This document shows, piece by piece, positions 1-11,825 of a DNA stretch of 64,000 nt. Under the pieces are notes generated by a model. The model was given only the letters and a program-made list of their open reading frames with translations, searched no databases and was not told the DNA's origin. Each line of letters opens with the position of its first letter. Position 1 is the first letter of the stretch. This stretch comes from Pseudisothecium myosuroides. Its lineage: Eukaryota > Streptophyta > Bryopsida > Hypnales > Lembophyllaceae. The DNA is taken from assembly GCA_951799445.1 (NCBI GenBank), contig OX637297.1, forward strand, positions 3,410,001-3,474,000, in the 5' to 3' direction. The position numbers and the translations under genes were made by a program.

Positions 1-1294
1 ATGCATGCACGTATCAAATTCCATGACAATTTTCAGATGGGGCCATCAATGGCAAAGCCCATTTCATTCCCGATTTCTTTTATTTCACGTGAAGCTCACT
101 TTACCAACAAGCAAGATTCAAAACTAGTGGTGTAATCTAAGTTGTAAGAATAATTACAACTTTCTCAATAAAATTTTATGCATGCACGTACGAAATTCCG
201 TGAAATTTTTCAAACATGGCAATTCAATGGCTGATCCCATTTTAGTCCAGATTTCTTTTTACTTCACGTGAAGATGAAACTTCCAATGGGCAAGACTTAA
301 AACTAGTGGTGGAATTTTAATTGTAAGAATAATTACAACTTCTTCAATAGAATTTTATGCATGCACGTATGAAAATCGATGACATTTTTCAGATGGGGCC
401 TTCCAATGGCAAAGCCCATTTCATTCCTAATTTCTTTTAGCTTCACTTGAAGATGAAATTTCCAATAGGCAAGACTTGAAACTAGTGGTGGAATCATAGT
501 TGTAAGAATAATTACAACTTCTTCAATAGAATTTTATGCATGCACGTATAAAATTCCATGACATTCTTCAGATGGGGCCATAAATGGCAGAGCCCATTTC
601 ACTCCTCATTTCTTTCATTTCACGTGAAGATCACTTTACCAACAAGCATTACGCAAAACTAATGGTGGAATCTTAGTTGTCAGAGTTATTACAAATTCCT
701 CAATAGAATTTTATACATGCAAGTACGAAATTCCAAAACATTTTTCAGTTGGGGCCAGCAATGCCAGAGCCCATTTCACTCCTGATTTCTTATATTTCAC
801 GTGAAGATGAATCTACCAACCGGCAAAACTTGAAACTAGTGGTGGAATCTTAGTTCTAAGAAAAATTACAACTTCTTCAATAGAATTTTATACATGCACG
901 TATGAAATTCCATGACAATTTGCAGATGCGGCCATCAATGGCAGAGCCCATTTCATTCCCAATTTCTTTTATTTCACGTGAGATCACTTTACTAACAAGC
1001 AAGACTCAAAACTAGTGGTGGAATCTAAGTTGTATGAGTAATTATAACTTCCTCAACAAAATTTTATGCATGCACGTATGAAATTCCATGACATTTTGCA
1101 GATGGGGCCATCAATGGCAGAGCCCATTTCATTCCCGATTTCTTATATTTCACGTGAAGAACACTTTACCAAGAAGCAAGACGCAAAACTAGTGGTGGAA
1201 TCTAAGTTGTAAGAATAATTATAACTTCCTCAATAAAATTCTATGCATGCACGCATGAAATTTAATGACATTCTTCAGATGGGGCCATAAATGG
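1..1294. repeat. Sat1 satellite array, about 177-bp monomer (block 1)
   Basis: Head-to-tail monomers, each marked by ATGCATGCACGTATGAAATT, then a GATGGGGCCATCAATGG block, TTTCACGTGAAGAT, ACTAGTGGTGGAATC and TTGTAAGAATAATTACAA. Measured spacing between successive ATGCATGCACG marks elsewhere in the array is 177 bp. Monomers fall into variants differing mainly after the CACGTG palindrome (a GATCACTTTACC type and a GATGAAACTTCC type). No coding potential. The block is broken at 1294 by a solo LTR. Confidence 0.95.
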
Positions 1295-1639
1295 TGTGGG
1301 CGCTAGATTACCCACCCTTGGTAATAAAGCGAACACCGACCAGGTTCTATGCCTTTATCCACATTTTTTAATATATGGGGGTGATGTGAGCGTGGTCCAC
1401 TGTGCCTTCCAAGCAATGGATCTTTTTTGCTAACGGTTCCTAAGTGTCGTGGATGGCAGCGAATAATTAGTAATGCATGTAGTAACTCACAAGTTAACTG
1501 CGATGTTTAGAGTGATGGTGAAATCCGAACTCCCTAACTATCTATCCTATGTCGAGGGTCGACTGAGTAGTCGGCGTCATTTATAACGTCCCTAACTACA
1601 TAAAAAGGGGAACCCCTATGTTCCTTCCATGAACCCCTA

Positions 1640-2770
1640 AGACTATCTTGGGTTTCTAAGACTTCACCTAGGAGTTCTACTTTTAAAAACTACCCCTAAA
1701 GTTCCAACTTCGGAATGTAACTCTAGATTTTACTTCTTTAACTTGATTCTTAAATATTAACTACCGACTTGTGCTCGATGTTTTGACTTTTGACTCTAGG
1801 TTTCTATTCCTAAATTAACTCTAAGATTTACCCTTGAATTTTAACTCTATGTTTTAACTTTTAACTCTAAGTTTTTACTCCTAAATTAACTCTAAGATTT
1901 ACCCTTGAATTTTAACTCTATGTTTTAACTTTTAACTCTAAGTTTTTACTCCTAAATTAACTCTAAGATTTACCCTTGAATTTTAACTCTATGTTTTAAC
2001 TTTTAACTCTAAGTTTTTACTCCTAAATTAACTCTAAGATTTACCCTTGAATTTTAACTCTATGTTTTAACTTTTAACTCTAAGTTTTTACTTCTAGAAT
2101 TAATTCTAAATTTTAACCTCTAGGTTTGACTCTATGTTTTCACTTTGACTCTAGATCTTTTCTACTTCCAACAACTAACTCTAACTTTAACTTCTACCTC
2201 TTAACTTTTAGCTTCTACTTTTAGCCTTTCACTATAACTTTTTACTCCCCAATTGACTCTAAAGTTTAACCTTTAAATTTAATCTTAACTTTTGACTTTT
2301 GACTTTTGACTTTCTACTTCCAACTTTAATCCTATCGTTTTAATCCTAGTTTAACTCTAAGTGTTATCCTCCTAAATTTAACTCCAATTTTTTAACTCTA
2401 GGGCTTAACTTCTAAACTTATTTCCACAGTTTACTCTGAGTTTTGACTTCTAATTTTAACTCTATTTCTAACTAAAAATCTACTCGTAATTTCTACCCCC
2501 TAAATTTAGTCCAAGGTTTTACTTTTTAATTTCTACTTCCCACTCGGAATTTTTTACTCCTAATTAACCCTAACTTCCTTTTCTAAGCTACCCTAAGGTT
2601 TCACTGGAAATTTTAATCCCCTAAGTTAAACTTCCAAATTAATTCTACTTTTTAACTTCCCAAAGTTAACTCTAGATTTTGACCTTAGAATTTTAACTTT
2701 AAGAAATAAAATGTAAATTGATTCTAATTCTAACCGCTAATTAATCCCTAATTTTAATCCTAAATTCTCT
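1640..2770. repeat. Low-complexity U5 tract of degenerate TTTTAACTCTA units
   Basis: About 1.1 kb made almost wholly of 10-12 bp variants of TTTTAACTCTA and TTTACTTCTA, strongly C+T on this strand (A+G on the transcribed strand). Equivalent tracts occur at 22500-23400 (reverse strand), 37270-38110, 39650-40580 and 55760-56610 in the other LTR copies. It therefore belongs to the LTR leader-like part and is not a local accident. Confidence 0.8.
1805..2095. repeat. 71-bp tandem repeat, four copies
   Basis: The phrase CCCTTGAATTTTAACTC recurs at about 1831, 1902, 1973 and 2044, exactly 71 bp apart, with almost no divergence. The homologous place in the LTR at 39255 has only a single unit plus a degenerate second. 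This is a recent local expansion in the solo LTR. Confidence 0.9.
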
Positions 2771-3831
2771 TTCTAATTTAAACCCCTAAGGTCCGTCCAT
2801 GATTCTTTTTGGATGATTTCTACTCAAAATTCCTCCGTCCTACCCCCTACCGCTTAACTTAGCCTAACGCGGTCAGTTTACGGTCAAATCTTAATTATAA
2901 GATGTTTTCGGAAACCCCTATCACTAATCTATAGACTTTTGAATCTAAACTTCTAATTTGTACTAATCACGGCTCGCTATTCACACTTTTAGGGCTGATT
3001 AAGGAAATCAATGCTAATTAGGGAAAATACCAAGGGTTAATTTCAAAAACTCACCTCTTCACTACCGGTGTCGGAAATCACTTCGTCCACGTCCACGTAG
3101 ACATCCTCATGCTCCATAGCAATCCTTTGTTTTGTTTGATTTTTCCCAAGCTCACCGCTTATTGAGAAAATATTACACCCTTGCAATCTAACTTCCTTCT
3201 TTCCCTTCCTCCTTCTTTTTCTTTCTTCCTCCCTTCTTCTACACTAGTACTATTCCACCTAAGCTTTTATGAGTCTTACACTATGGTCTCCAATTTCAAG
3301 GAGGTTTTTAAGATGCCAACTATCCTCTTACACAATTTTGCCTTTGTGTCATCCTATCCTCCTCCCAACGGTCACCACGAATTCTCAAGATTTCCTTTTC
3401 TAATCCTACCTAAGCCTAAGCCTAGGTCACTATTTATCGTCTCTCTCACCTCTCCCCTATTTCATTCGATTGTTCTCTATCCTTCCTCTATTGTGTGTAG
3501 AGTGTTTTGTAGTTGTTGGTGAGGGTGAGACTTCTTTGTGTGCAGGTACGGTGGTGCTCCGCTCTTTTCTCCCTTCTCCCTTTTTGATTTTAGACCCTAA
3601 TCCCTACTTAGCAATAGGTCAGCCCCCCATTTTCCTTTGTTTTGTTTATCTAGTGTGAGAGAAACCAAAAATCAAGAAAAAAGGAGTTCAAAAATGGGGA
3701 CCGAACTGGGGCCCCAACTGCCTGCCGGACCAAGCCTGGCCTCCCGGCTGGCTGGCTAGCTGCTGGGGGGTCGGGTTCAAACAAAATAAATAAATAATTT
3801 ATTTATTTGTTTTCTTTTGATATCGGATGAT

Positions 3832-3985
3832 GTGACCTGGTCTGTTCTGGCTCTCGACTTGATCTGGTCTGTTTGGTTCCCGACTTGATCTGGTCTGTTT
3901 GGTTCTCGACTGATCTGGTCTGTTTGGTTCTCGACTTGATCTGGTCTGTTTGGTTCTCAACTTGATCTGGTTTGTTTTGGCTCTG
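3832..3985. repeat. 27-bp repeat GATCTGGTCTGTTTGGTTCT
   Basis: Six or so copies of GATCTGGTCTGTTTGGTTCT followed by CGACTT, one copy with a 1-bp deletion. A shorter homologous array lies at 41679-41800 in the second subfamily A LTR. Subfamily B LTRs have unrelated GTATGCTGGC-type micro-repeats at this position. Confidence 0.85.
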
Positions 3986-4029
3986 GACCTTGACTACTAA
4001 GGGAAAACTGGATTTTTGGGCAACTGGAT

Positions 4030-4310
4030 TTTTGGTGAACTAAGGGAAAGAAAACTTGGAGAAAATAGAACTTGGGGAAATAGAACTTGGGGAAAATAGG
4101 ACTTGAGGGAAAATAGAACTTGGGAAAAACAACTTGGAGAAAATAGGACTTGAGGGAAATAGAACTTGGGGAAAATAAGACTTGGGAAAAATAGAACTTG
4201 GGGAAAATAGGACTTGGGGAACAACTTAGTCACACTAAAACTTGGGGAACACTCAGACTCACTAAACACTTGGGGAGCAACTTAGACACACTAAACACTT
4301 GGGGAACAAC
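4030..4310. repeat. 17-bp AACTTGGGGAAAATAG micro-repeat
   Basis: More than ten degenerate copies of AACTTGGGGAAAATAG, changing into AACTTAGACACACTAAACAC units at the right side. Homologous to 41870-42110 in the other subfamily A LTR. The minus strand of this tract gives an open frame of repeated Phe-Pro-Ser units (3997-4269) that is a by-product of the repeat, not a gene. Confidence 0.8.
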
Positions 4311-4539
4311 TAAACTAAAGAAAACGTTGGGATTAACTAAACTTCACTAAATGCAAAGGAACCTACATATCTTGGAAGCTAAACTCTGGAGGTTTCCACA
4401 AAGGTCTTGGAAACTAGACTTTGGAACTAAACACGAGGGAGGTGCAAAGCTTCGCCGTTAGATTGGTTTTAACACCAACTTTAGGACTTCTTGGCACCTC
4501 GGGGGTTCAAAGCTCCGCCGTCTACACTTTTAACACACG

Positions 4540-4905
4540 CTTTAGGACTTCAACTTTGTCACTAGTTCAAAGCTTCGCCGTCCCGGAGGGGGGTCCACTC
4601 AACAAGGAGAAGATTAGAAGAGGGTTTGGGATAACTTTAGAAAACATGCACAAAGGAGGTTCAAAGCTTCGCCGTCCCGGAGGGGGGGTCCACTCAACAA
4701 GGAGAAGATTAGAAGAGGGTTTGAGATAACTTAGAAAACATGCACAAAGGAGGTTCAAAGCTTCGCCGTCCCGGAGGGGGGTCCACTCAACAAGGAGAAG
4801 ATTAGAACAAGGTTTGGAATAACTTTAGAAAATATGCACAAAGGAGGTTCAAAGCTTCGCCGTCCCGGAGGGGGGTCCACTCAACAAAGAGAAGGTTAGA
4901 AGAGG
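4540..4905. repeat. 94-bp tandem repeat with AGCTTCGCCGTC core, four copies
   Basis: AGCTTCGCCGTCCCGGAGG starts at 4571, 4665, 4759 and 4853, exactly 94 bp apart. Each unit continues GTCCACTCAACAAGGAGAAG. Two further isolated cores (AGCTTCGCCGTTAG near 4446 and AGCTCCGCCGTC near 4509) show that the core was already repeated at about 60 bp before the 94-bp expansion. The same core appears in every LTR copy. Confidence 0.88.
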
Positions 4906-5320
4906 GTGTAAGAAAAACACAAAGAGAAAACACACAAGTTAGACCACGTGGCAACACAAAGCTCACACGCTAAAGGCCCCCCAAAGCGGCATCGCCAAGG
5001 TACGGTGGGGGGTGACTTTAGGATTAGTGCAAGATACAAAAAGACTCTTAAACTTCACAGGTTAGACCACAACACGTACAAGAGGGAGAGAGAGGCTCTC
5101 CACTCACAACAAAGTACCAAAAACTTCACAAAAGAGTACACAAAGCAAAGTAGAAGGACCCCCAAGGACCTTCAAAGCTTGAAAATAAGCAACAATGGAG
5201 CCAAAAGTGCTCCGAAAACACCGTAGAGGTTTTTGGCTTCAAACGCCAAAATATCCAAAATAACTTGGACCCACGGACCCAAAACAAGAATTGGGGGTGT
5301 TCTAGAGAGAGAAATGGGGC

Positions 5321-5331
5321 CCTTATATAGG
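5321..5331 (-). promoter_or_regulatory. LTR TATA box (CTATATAAGG, minus strand)
   Basis: The minus strand reads AAACCTATATAAGGGCCCC, conserved in every full LTR copy. It marks the promoter of the LTR about 1.29 kb from the U3 end at 6617, so U3 is about 1.3 kb and R plus U5 about 4 kb in this copy. Sequence match only; the start site is inferred. Confidence 0.7.
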
Positions 5332-6617
5332 TTTCCAAGGGCTCACCCCTCCCTCTAGAGTTCTAAGGTAACCTTATCAACGGGGATTTTCATCCTCATC
5401 CTCAAAGATTTTCATCCTACATCCTAAATTTCTACTTCTACCATCTATGCTGGACCAACATCCTAACTTTTGGAGATTAGCTCCAATCGCCGAACGGATT
5501 GCGCTGTTGGATCCAGAACGCCGTGTTTAGTCCTAGATTCCTCTACCCCCGTACCGAGGCCAAAAACCCATCGTAGGCTAATTTTGTTTAAAAACCAAAT
5601 CGTGGTAAAATCCTAGATCTTGGGGGTCTCCTATTTTGAGAAATGTGAATAGCCTAGGGTCTCCGGTAGGTGCGAGAGAGTCGGGAAGGACTTTTGGTTG
5701 ACTTCGTTTCGCCATCGTATGGTCCCGGAATGCCGGTCAACGTGGCGGGGACCCCGCCACGTGGTTAATTCCCGAGGAATCTCGCCGGTTCGGGTATTTG
5801 CCGCTATCGGAATGTCGTGAAACTTCACGGAGCGCATTATTAACATAAAACAAGCTAGTCTAATTTTTAGTGAGATTTTACTGTAACCTGGGTAATTTCC
5901 ATGAAATTCCCGTTGGAGGTTAGGAGGGTTGACCACCCGGAAAAAGGTTCTTCTGCAAGTCGGAAGATGCCGGGATTTTTCACGTGACCTCTCAGGGAGT
6001 TGCATGAAAGACGTGCGGGTGTGTTTCCGTACCTGGCACGATTGGTCAATGGAGATTTAAACTGGACATCTCCTTGAAGTAGTGACGGTGCGGGAATCTT
6101 CTGCAGGTGGAGGAATCTTGGCGAACCGATTTCGCCGTTGGACTCCTGGCATGGGATTCACCCTAGAACACCATCCTTGGGCTGTAGATTCCTCCACGGC
6201 CCGGTCTTGCGTGAGTGGCTCCTGCATGCTAACAATTGGGATTTTGGGAATTCGTCGATCTAATGGGGAATTCTAAATCTAAGTCTAGGACCCGACCTAG
6301 TGGCCTTGCTGTGGATCCCTCGGACCGACCTAGCCATGAATCGCCACATTCATGGTGGGATTTAGCCCTTTTGGGGCTGTGTGACTCGAATCTTCCAAAT
6401 CTAACCTTTTTCTTATTTCTACACTCTTTTTAGGCAAGGTTTGGGGGATTCTAAGTAAAAAACACAAATCTAGACCAAATACTATAATGGGTATGACACA
6501 ACCCTATTTCGGTTCTACACTCTTTTTATGGATTTTTCTATACTTTTATCAACTTTAAATTGCAAATTTCCAAAAAAATAATTCTACGAGTCCCAAGTGA
6601 CAAATTGGGAGCTCACA

Positions 6618-9600
6618 AATGGCAGAGGCCATTTCACTCCTGATTTCTTTTATTTCACGTGAAGATCACTTTACCAACAAGCAAGACTCAAAACTAGTAG
6701 TGGAATCTAAGTTGTAAAAGTAATTACAACTTTCTCAATAAAATTTATGCATGCATGTATGAAATTCCATGACATTTTGCAGATGGGTCCATCAATGGCA
6801 GAGCCCATTTCATTCCCGATTTCTTTTATTTCACGTGAAGGTGAATTTACCAACCAGCAAGACGGAAATCTAGTGGTGGAATCTAGATTGTAAGAATAAT
6901 TACAACTTACTCAATAAAATTCTATCCATGCACGTATAGATTTCCATGACATTCTTCAAATGGGGCTTTCAATGGTAGAGTCCATTTCCTCCTGATTTCT
7001 TTTATTTCACGTGAAGATGAATTTACCAACAAGCAAAACGCAAAACTAGTGGTGGAATGTAAGTTGTAAGAGTATTTACAAACTTCTCAATAACATTATA
7101 TGCATGCACGTATGAGCTCCATGACATTTTGCAGATGGGGCCATCAATGGCGGAGCCCATTTCATTCCCGATTTCTTTTATTTCACGTAAAGATCACTTT
7201 ACCAACAAGTAAGAAGCAAAACTAGTGGTGGAATCTAAATTGTAAGAATAATTACAACTTACTCAATAGATTTCTATGCATGCACGTATGAAATTCCATG
7301 ACATTTTTTAGATGGGGCCAGAAATGGCAGAGCCCATTTCATTCTTGATTTCTTTTATTTCACGTAAAGATCACTTTACCAACAAGTAAGAAGCAAAACT
7401 AGTGGTGGAATCTAAATTGTAAGAGTAATTACGACTTATTCAGTAGAATTCTATGCATGCACGTATGAAATTCCATGACATTTTTCAGATGGGGCCATCA
7501 ATGGCAGAGCCCATTTCATTCCCGATTTCTTTTATTTCATGTGAAGATTACTTTACCAACAACCAAGACGCAAAACTAGTGGTGGAATCTACATTGTAAG
7601 AATAATTACAACTTATTCAGTAGAATTTTATGCATGCACGTCTGAAATCGCATTACATTTTTTGAACATGGCCATTCAATGGCTGAGCCCATTTCATTCC
7701 CGATTTTTTCTTATTTCATGTGAACATGAAACTTCCAATGGGCAGGACTTGAAACTAGTGGTGAAATCTTAGTTCTAAGAATAATTACAACTTCTTCAAT
7801 AAAATTTTATGCATGCACGTATGAAATTCCATGACTTTTTTCAGATGGGGCCATCAATGGCAAAGCCCATTTTGTTCCCGATTTTTTTTATTTCACGTGA
7901 AGATCACTTTACCAACAAGCAAGACGCAAAACTAGTGGTGGAATCTTAGTTGTCAGAGTTATTACAACTTATTCAGTAGAATTCTATGCATGCACGTATG
8001 AAATTCCATGACAATTTGCAGATGCGGCCATCAATGGCAGAGCCCATTTCATTCCCAATTTCTTTTATTTCACGTGAAGATCACTTTACTAACAAGTAAG
8101 ACTCAAAACTAGTGGTGGAATCTAAGTTGTAAGAGTAATTATAACTTCCTCAACAAAATTTTATGCATGCACGTATGAAATTCCATGACATTTTTCAGAT
8201 GGGGCCATCAATGGCAGAGCCCATTTCATTCCCGATTTCTTATATTTCACGTGAAGAACACTTTACCAACAAGCAAGACGCAAAACTAGTGGTGGAATCT
8301 AAATTGTAAGAGTAATTACAAAGTTCTCAATAAATTTTTATACATGCACGTATGAAATTCCATGACTTTTTTCAGATGGGGCCATCAATGGCAGAGCCCA
8401 TTTCACTCCTGATTTCTTTTATTTCACGTGAAGATCACTTTACCAACAAGTAAGACACAAAACTAGTGGTGGAATCTAAATTGTAAAATTACTTACAACT
8501 TCCTCAATAGAACTTTATGCATGCACATATGAAATTCCTTGACATTTTGCAGATGGGGCCTTTCAATGGCAAAGCCGATTTCTTTTCCAATTTCTTTCTA
8601 CTTCACGTGAAGATAAAACTTCCAATGGGCAAGACTTGAAACTAGTGGTGGAATCTTAGTTCTAAGAATAATTACAACTTCTTCAATAAATTTTTATGCA
8701 TGCATGTATGAAATTCCATGACAATTTGCAGATGGGGCCATCAATGGCAGAGCCCATTTCATTCCTGATTTCTTTTATTTCACGTGAAGATCACTTTACC
8801 AACAAACAAGACGCAAAACTAGTGGTGCAATCTAAATTGTAAGAGTAATTACAACTTAATCAATATAATTTTATGCATACATGAATGAAATTTCATGACA
8901 TTTTGCAGATGGGGCCATCAATGGCAGAGCCCATTTCATTCCCGATTTCTTTAATTTCACGTGAAGATCACTTTACCAACAAGCAAGACTTGAAACTAGT
9001 GGTGGAATCTTAGTGGTAAGAATCATTACAACTTAATCAGTAGAATTTTATGCATGCATGTATGCAATTCCATGACATTTTGCAGATGGGGCCATCAATG
9101 GAGAGCCCATTTCATTCCCGATTTCTTTTATTTTACACAAAGATCACTTTACCAACAAGCATTACCCAAAACTAGTGGTGGAATCTTAGTTGTCAGAGTT
9201 ATTACAAATTCCTCAATAGAATTTTATGCATACAAGTACGAAACTCCAAAACATTCTTCAATTGGGGCCATCAATGGCAGAGCCCATTTCACTCCTGATT
9301 TCTTATATTTCACGAGAAGATGATTCTACCAACCGGCAAGACGCAAAAAGAGTGGTGGAATCTAAGTTATACGAATAATTACAACTTTCTCAATAAATTA
9401 TATGCATGCACGTATGAAATTCCATGACATTTTTCAGATGGGGCCATTAATGGCAGAGCCCACTTCATTCCTGATTTCTTTATATTTCACGTCAAGATGA
9501 AACTTGCAATGGGCAAGACTTGAAACTAGTGGTCGAATCTTAGTGGTAAGAATCATTACAACTTAATCAGTAGAATTTTATGCATGCACGTATGAAATTC

Positions 9601-9977
9601 CATGACAATTTGCAGATGGGGCCATCAATGACGGAGCCCATTTCATTCCTGATTTTTTTAATTTCACGTGAAGATCACTTTACCAACAAGCAAGACTCAA
9701 AACTAGTGGTGGAATCTAAGTGGTAAGAGTAATTACAACTACCTCAATAAAATTTTATGCATGCACGTATGAAATTCCATTCCATTTTCCAAACATGGCC
9801 ATTCATTGGCTGAGCCCATTTCATTCCCGATTTTTTCTTATTTCATGTGAAGGTGAAACTTCCAATCGGTAAGACTTGAAACTAGTGGTGGAATTTCAGT
9901 TGTAAAAATAATTACAACTTCTTCAATAGAATTTTATGCATGCACGTATGAAATTCCATGACATTTTTCAGATGGGG
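6618..9977. repeat. Sat1 satellite array (block 2)
   Basis: About 19 monomers of the roughly 177-bp satellite, starting at the right copy of the AATGG duplication. Contains at least three monomer variants, including a rarer one with AACATGGCCATTCAATGGCT near 7670 and 9790 in place of GATGGGGCCATCAATGGC. Open frames such as 9054-9323 are satellite by-products. Confidence 0.95.
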
Positions 9978-10540
9978 CTCGGGGGGGTCACTTAGAGTGT
10001 CCATTAGAAAACACGTGCGAACAAAACTTTGGACCCCCTATATTATATCCTAAAATTTAAATAAAATGAAATAAAAAAATATGACTAGATTTTCCTACTT
10101 CAAAAGTTTATGTTTTGAATTATTGATAATTTTATTTGTTAATGATAATTAGTTACAAATTTTTGAAGTAATTAGATACACTGTACAACTAAAAAATAAC
10201 TTTCACACCCCTATATTATATCCTAAAAAATTGTCTAAAAAGTGAACAAAAAATTCCTAAAAATAGCTCTCTATTGAAAGTTCATTTTGAGTTGAGTATT
10301 GATGCAATGGTCATCTAAATGTGATCTCTATAAATATTTGAGTTGAAAAACATGCCGTTTTAGGCCATTTTCAACCTCTTGTACAAATCATTTCAACTAT
10401 TATTTTAGTTTGAAATTTTGGCAATAGAAACCTATAGTCATTATTAAGCAACCCTCAAAATTTTAAGTTGAAATTATAGTTCATTAGAAACCACTTGTTC
10501 GCACGTGGTTTGTAGTAAAATACTAGGTGCCCCCCCCGAG
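9978..10540. mobile_element. Non-autonomous hAT-like element (563 bp)
   Basis: Ends CTCGGGGGGGTCACTTAG on the left and, reverse-complemented, CTCGGGGGGGGCACCTAG on the right, with the inverted similarity continuing about 50 bp (shared CACGTGCGAACAA). The 8-bp direct repeat AGATGGGG flanks it at 9970-9977 and 10541-10548, which points to the hAT superfamily. The interior is A+T rich with two direct copies of CCCTATATTATATCCTAAAA. It has no coding frame. The ends differ from those of the giant hAT at 11145, so it was probably moved by another transposase. Confidence 0.85.
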
Positions 10541-11144
10541 AGATGGGGTCATCAATGGCAAAGCCCATTTCGTTCGTGATTTCTTTTTACTTCACGTGAA
10601 GATGAAACTTCCAATGGGCAAGACTTGAAACTAGTGGTGGAATCTAAGTTGTAAGAATAATTACAACTTCCTCAATAAAATTTTATGCATGCACGTATGA
10701 AATTCCATGACATTCTTCAGATGGAGCCAATCAATGGCAAAGCCCATTTCATTCCCGATTTCTTTTTACTTCATGTGAAGATAAAACTTCCAATGGGCAA
10801 GACTTGAAACTAGTGGTGGAATCTTAGTTGTAAGAATAATTACAACTTCTTCAATAAAATTTTATGGATGCACGTATGAAATTCCATGACATTTTTCAAA
10901 TGGGGCCATCAATGGCAAAGCCCATTTCATTCCCGATTTCTTTTAACTTCACGTGAAAATGAAGTTTCCAATGCACAAGACTCAGAACTAGTGGTTTAAT
11001 TTTAGTGGTAAGAGTAATTACAACTTCTTCAATAGAATTTTATGCATGCACGTATGAAATTCCATGACATTTTTCAGATGGGGCCTTTCAATGGCAAAGC
11101 CCATTTCATTCTCGATTTCTTTTTACTTCACGTGAAGATGAAAC
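10541..11144. repeat. Sat1 satellite array (block 3)
   Basis: About three and a half monomers of the GATGAAACTTCC variant between two DNA transposons. The last monomer is cut at GATGAAAC (11137-11144), which is the left target duplication of the giant hAT. Confidence 0.95.
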
Positions 11145-11164
11145 CAGGGTTGTCACATCGGACG
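11145..11164 (+). repeat. Left terminal inverted repeat of giant hAT
   Basis: CAGGGTTGTCACATCGGACG. The first 12 bases match the reverse complement of the right end (CAGGTTTGTCACACCGCC) with one mismatch; weaker similarity continues inward. Directly preceded by GATGAAAC. Confidence 0.92.
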
Positions 11165-11329
11165 AGGCAGGGTCACTGGACGTCCTGGATGGACGGGCGG
11201 CCCGGACAGGACAACCGGACGGTCTGGATGACTTCAAATTTCAGCGGGCTGGAATGTTTTGGCAAGTAAAAAAAATTACACTAATTTACCTTTACCTCGT
11301 GATGTGGCGTGGTGTCTGAAGACGTGGAA

Positions 11330-11825
11330 TTCTATGCTGGAATCGGGCGCGGACGCTAGGGACGCAGACGCAAAGGGGGGCGGAAACGTCCTTGTCTTGG
11401 CGTGAATTCATATAGGCGGATACTGAACAGGCCAGGGCGCGGACGGTAAAGTGTGGGTGGGAACTTTGATGTACGGGCGTGGACTCATCTGGGCGCGGAT
11501 GTACAGTGCCTAGGCGCGGACGGTTAAGTGCGGGCGGAAACTCTGCTGTATGGGCGTGGACTCAGACGGGCGCGGACGTACAGTGCTTGGGCGCGGACGT
11601 ATTTGGTTGGGTGGAAACGCATAATCATGGGCGCGGACTTTGAGCGGCGGCACCGTCAAATGTCGGGGCGGGGATTTAATGGTTCGGGCGGAAACGTTGT
11701 TGTCCGGGCGCGGACTCTGACAGGCTAAAACGTGCAGCGTTTGGGCGCGGACTTAGTATGTCTAGGCGTGGACTCTACTGGGCTCGGGCGTGGACCCTGC
11801 CAGGCTGGTGCGCGGACTTTGAAAT
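11330..11825 (+). repeat. Left subterminal GC-box array (GGGCGCGGAC motif)
   Basis: About 20 degenerate copies of GGGCGCGGAC or GGGCGTGGAC(T), spaced roughly 20-30 bp, CpG-rich against an A+T-rich neighbourhood. The right end has the same motif in reverse orientation (34398-34650), the arrangement expected of subterminal transposase-binding sites in hAT elements. Binding is inferred. Confidence 0.75.

Larger units (their letters stand above)
1295..6617 (-). mobile_element. Solo long LTR, subfamily A (5,323 bp)
   Basis: Begins TGTGGGCGCTAGATTACC and ends TTGGGAGCTCACA on the plus strand, so both strands read TG...CA. It is flanked by the 5-bp duplication AATGG (1290-1294 and 6618-6622), and excision restores a Sat1 monomer. 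The TATA box lies on the minus strand, so transcription in the LTR runs from 6617 towards 1295. There is no internal region or second LTR, so this is a solo LTR left by LTR-LTR recombination. It is the longest of the copies here because of expanded internal tandem repeats. Short open frames inside it (for example 3181-3522, 4421-4729, 5631-6005) are not judged to be genes. Confidence 0.93.

Noticed and set aside
1..1294. CRISPR array
   Set aside because: Regular repeats, but monomers are 177 bp with no unique spacers, and all other content is eukaryotic.
3181..6433. Open frames of 60-124 codons in the LTR as genes
   Set aside because: Low-complexity products of Phe/Ser/Pro micro-repeats, not conserved in frame between LTR copies, no known domain.
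9054..9323. 89-codon frame in Sat1
   Set aside because: Made of satellite monomers; the frame is opened by a chance indel and the peptide repeats with the monomer.
11042..11269. 75-codon frame spanning the left hAT boundary
   Set aside because: Runs from satellite into the transposon end across the insertion point; an artefact of the junction.
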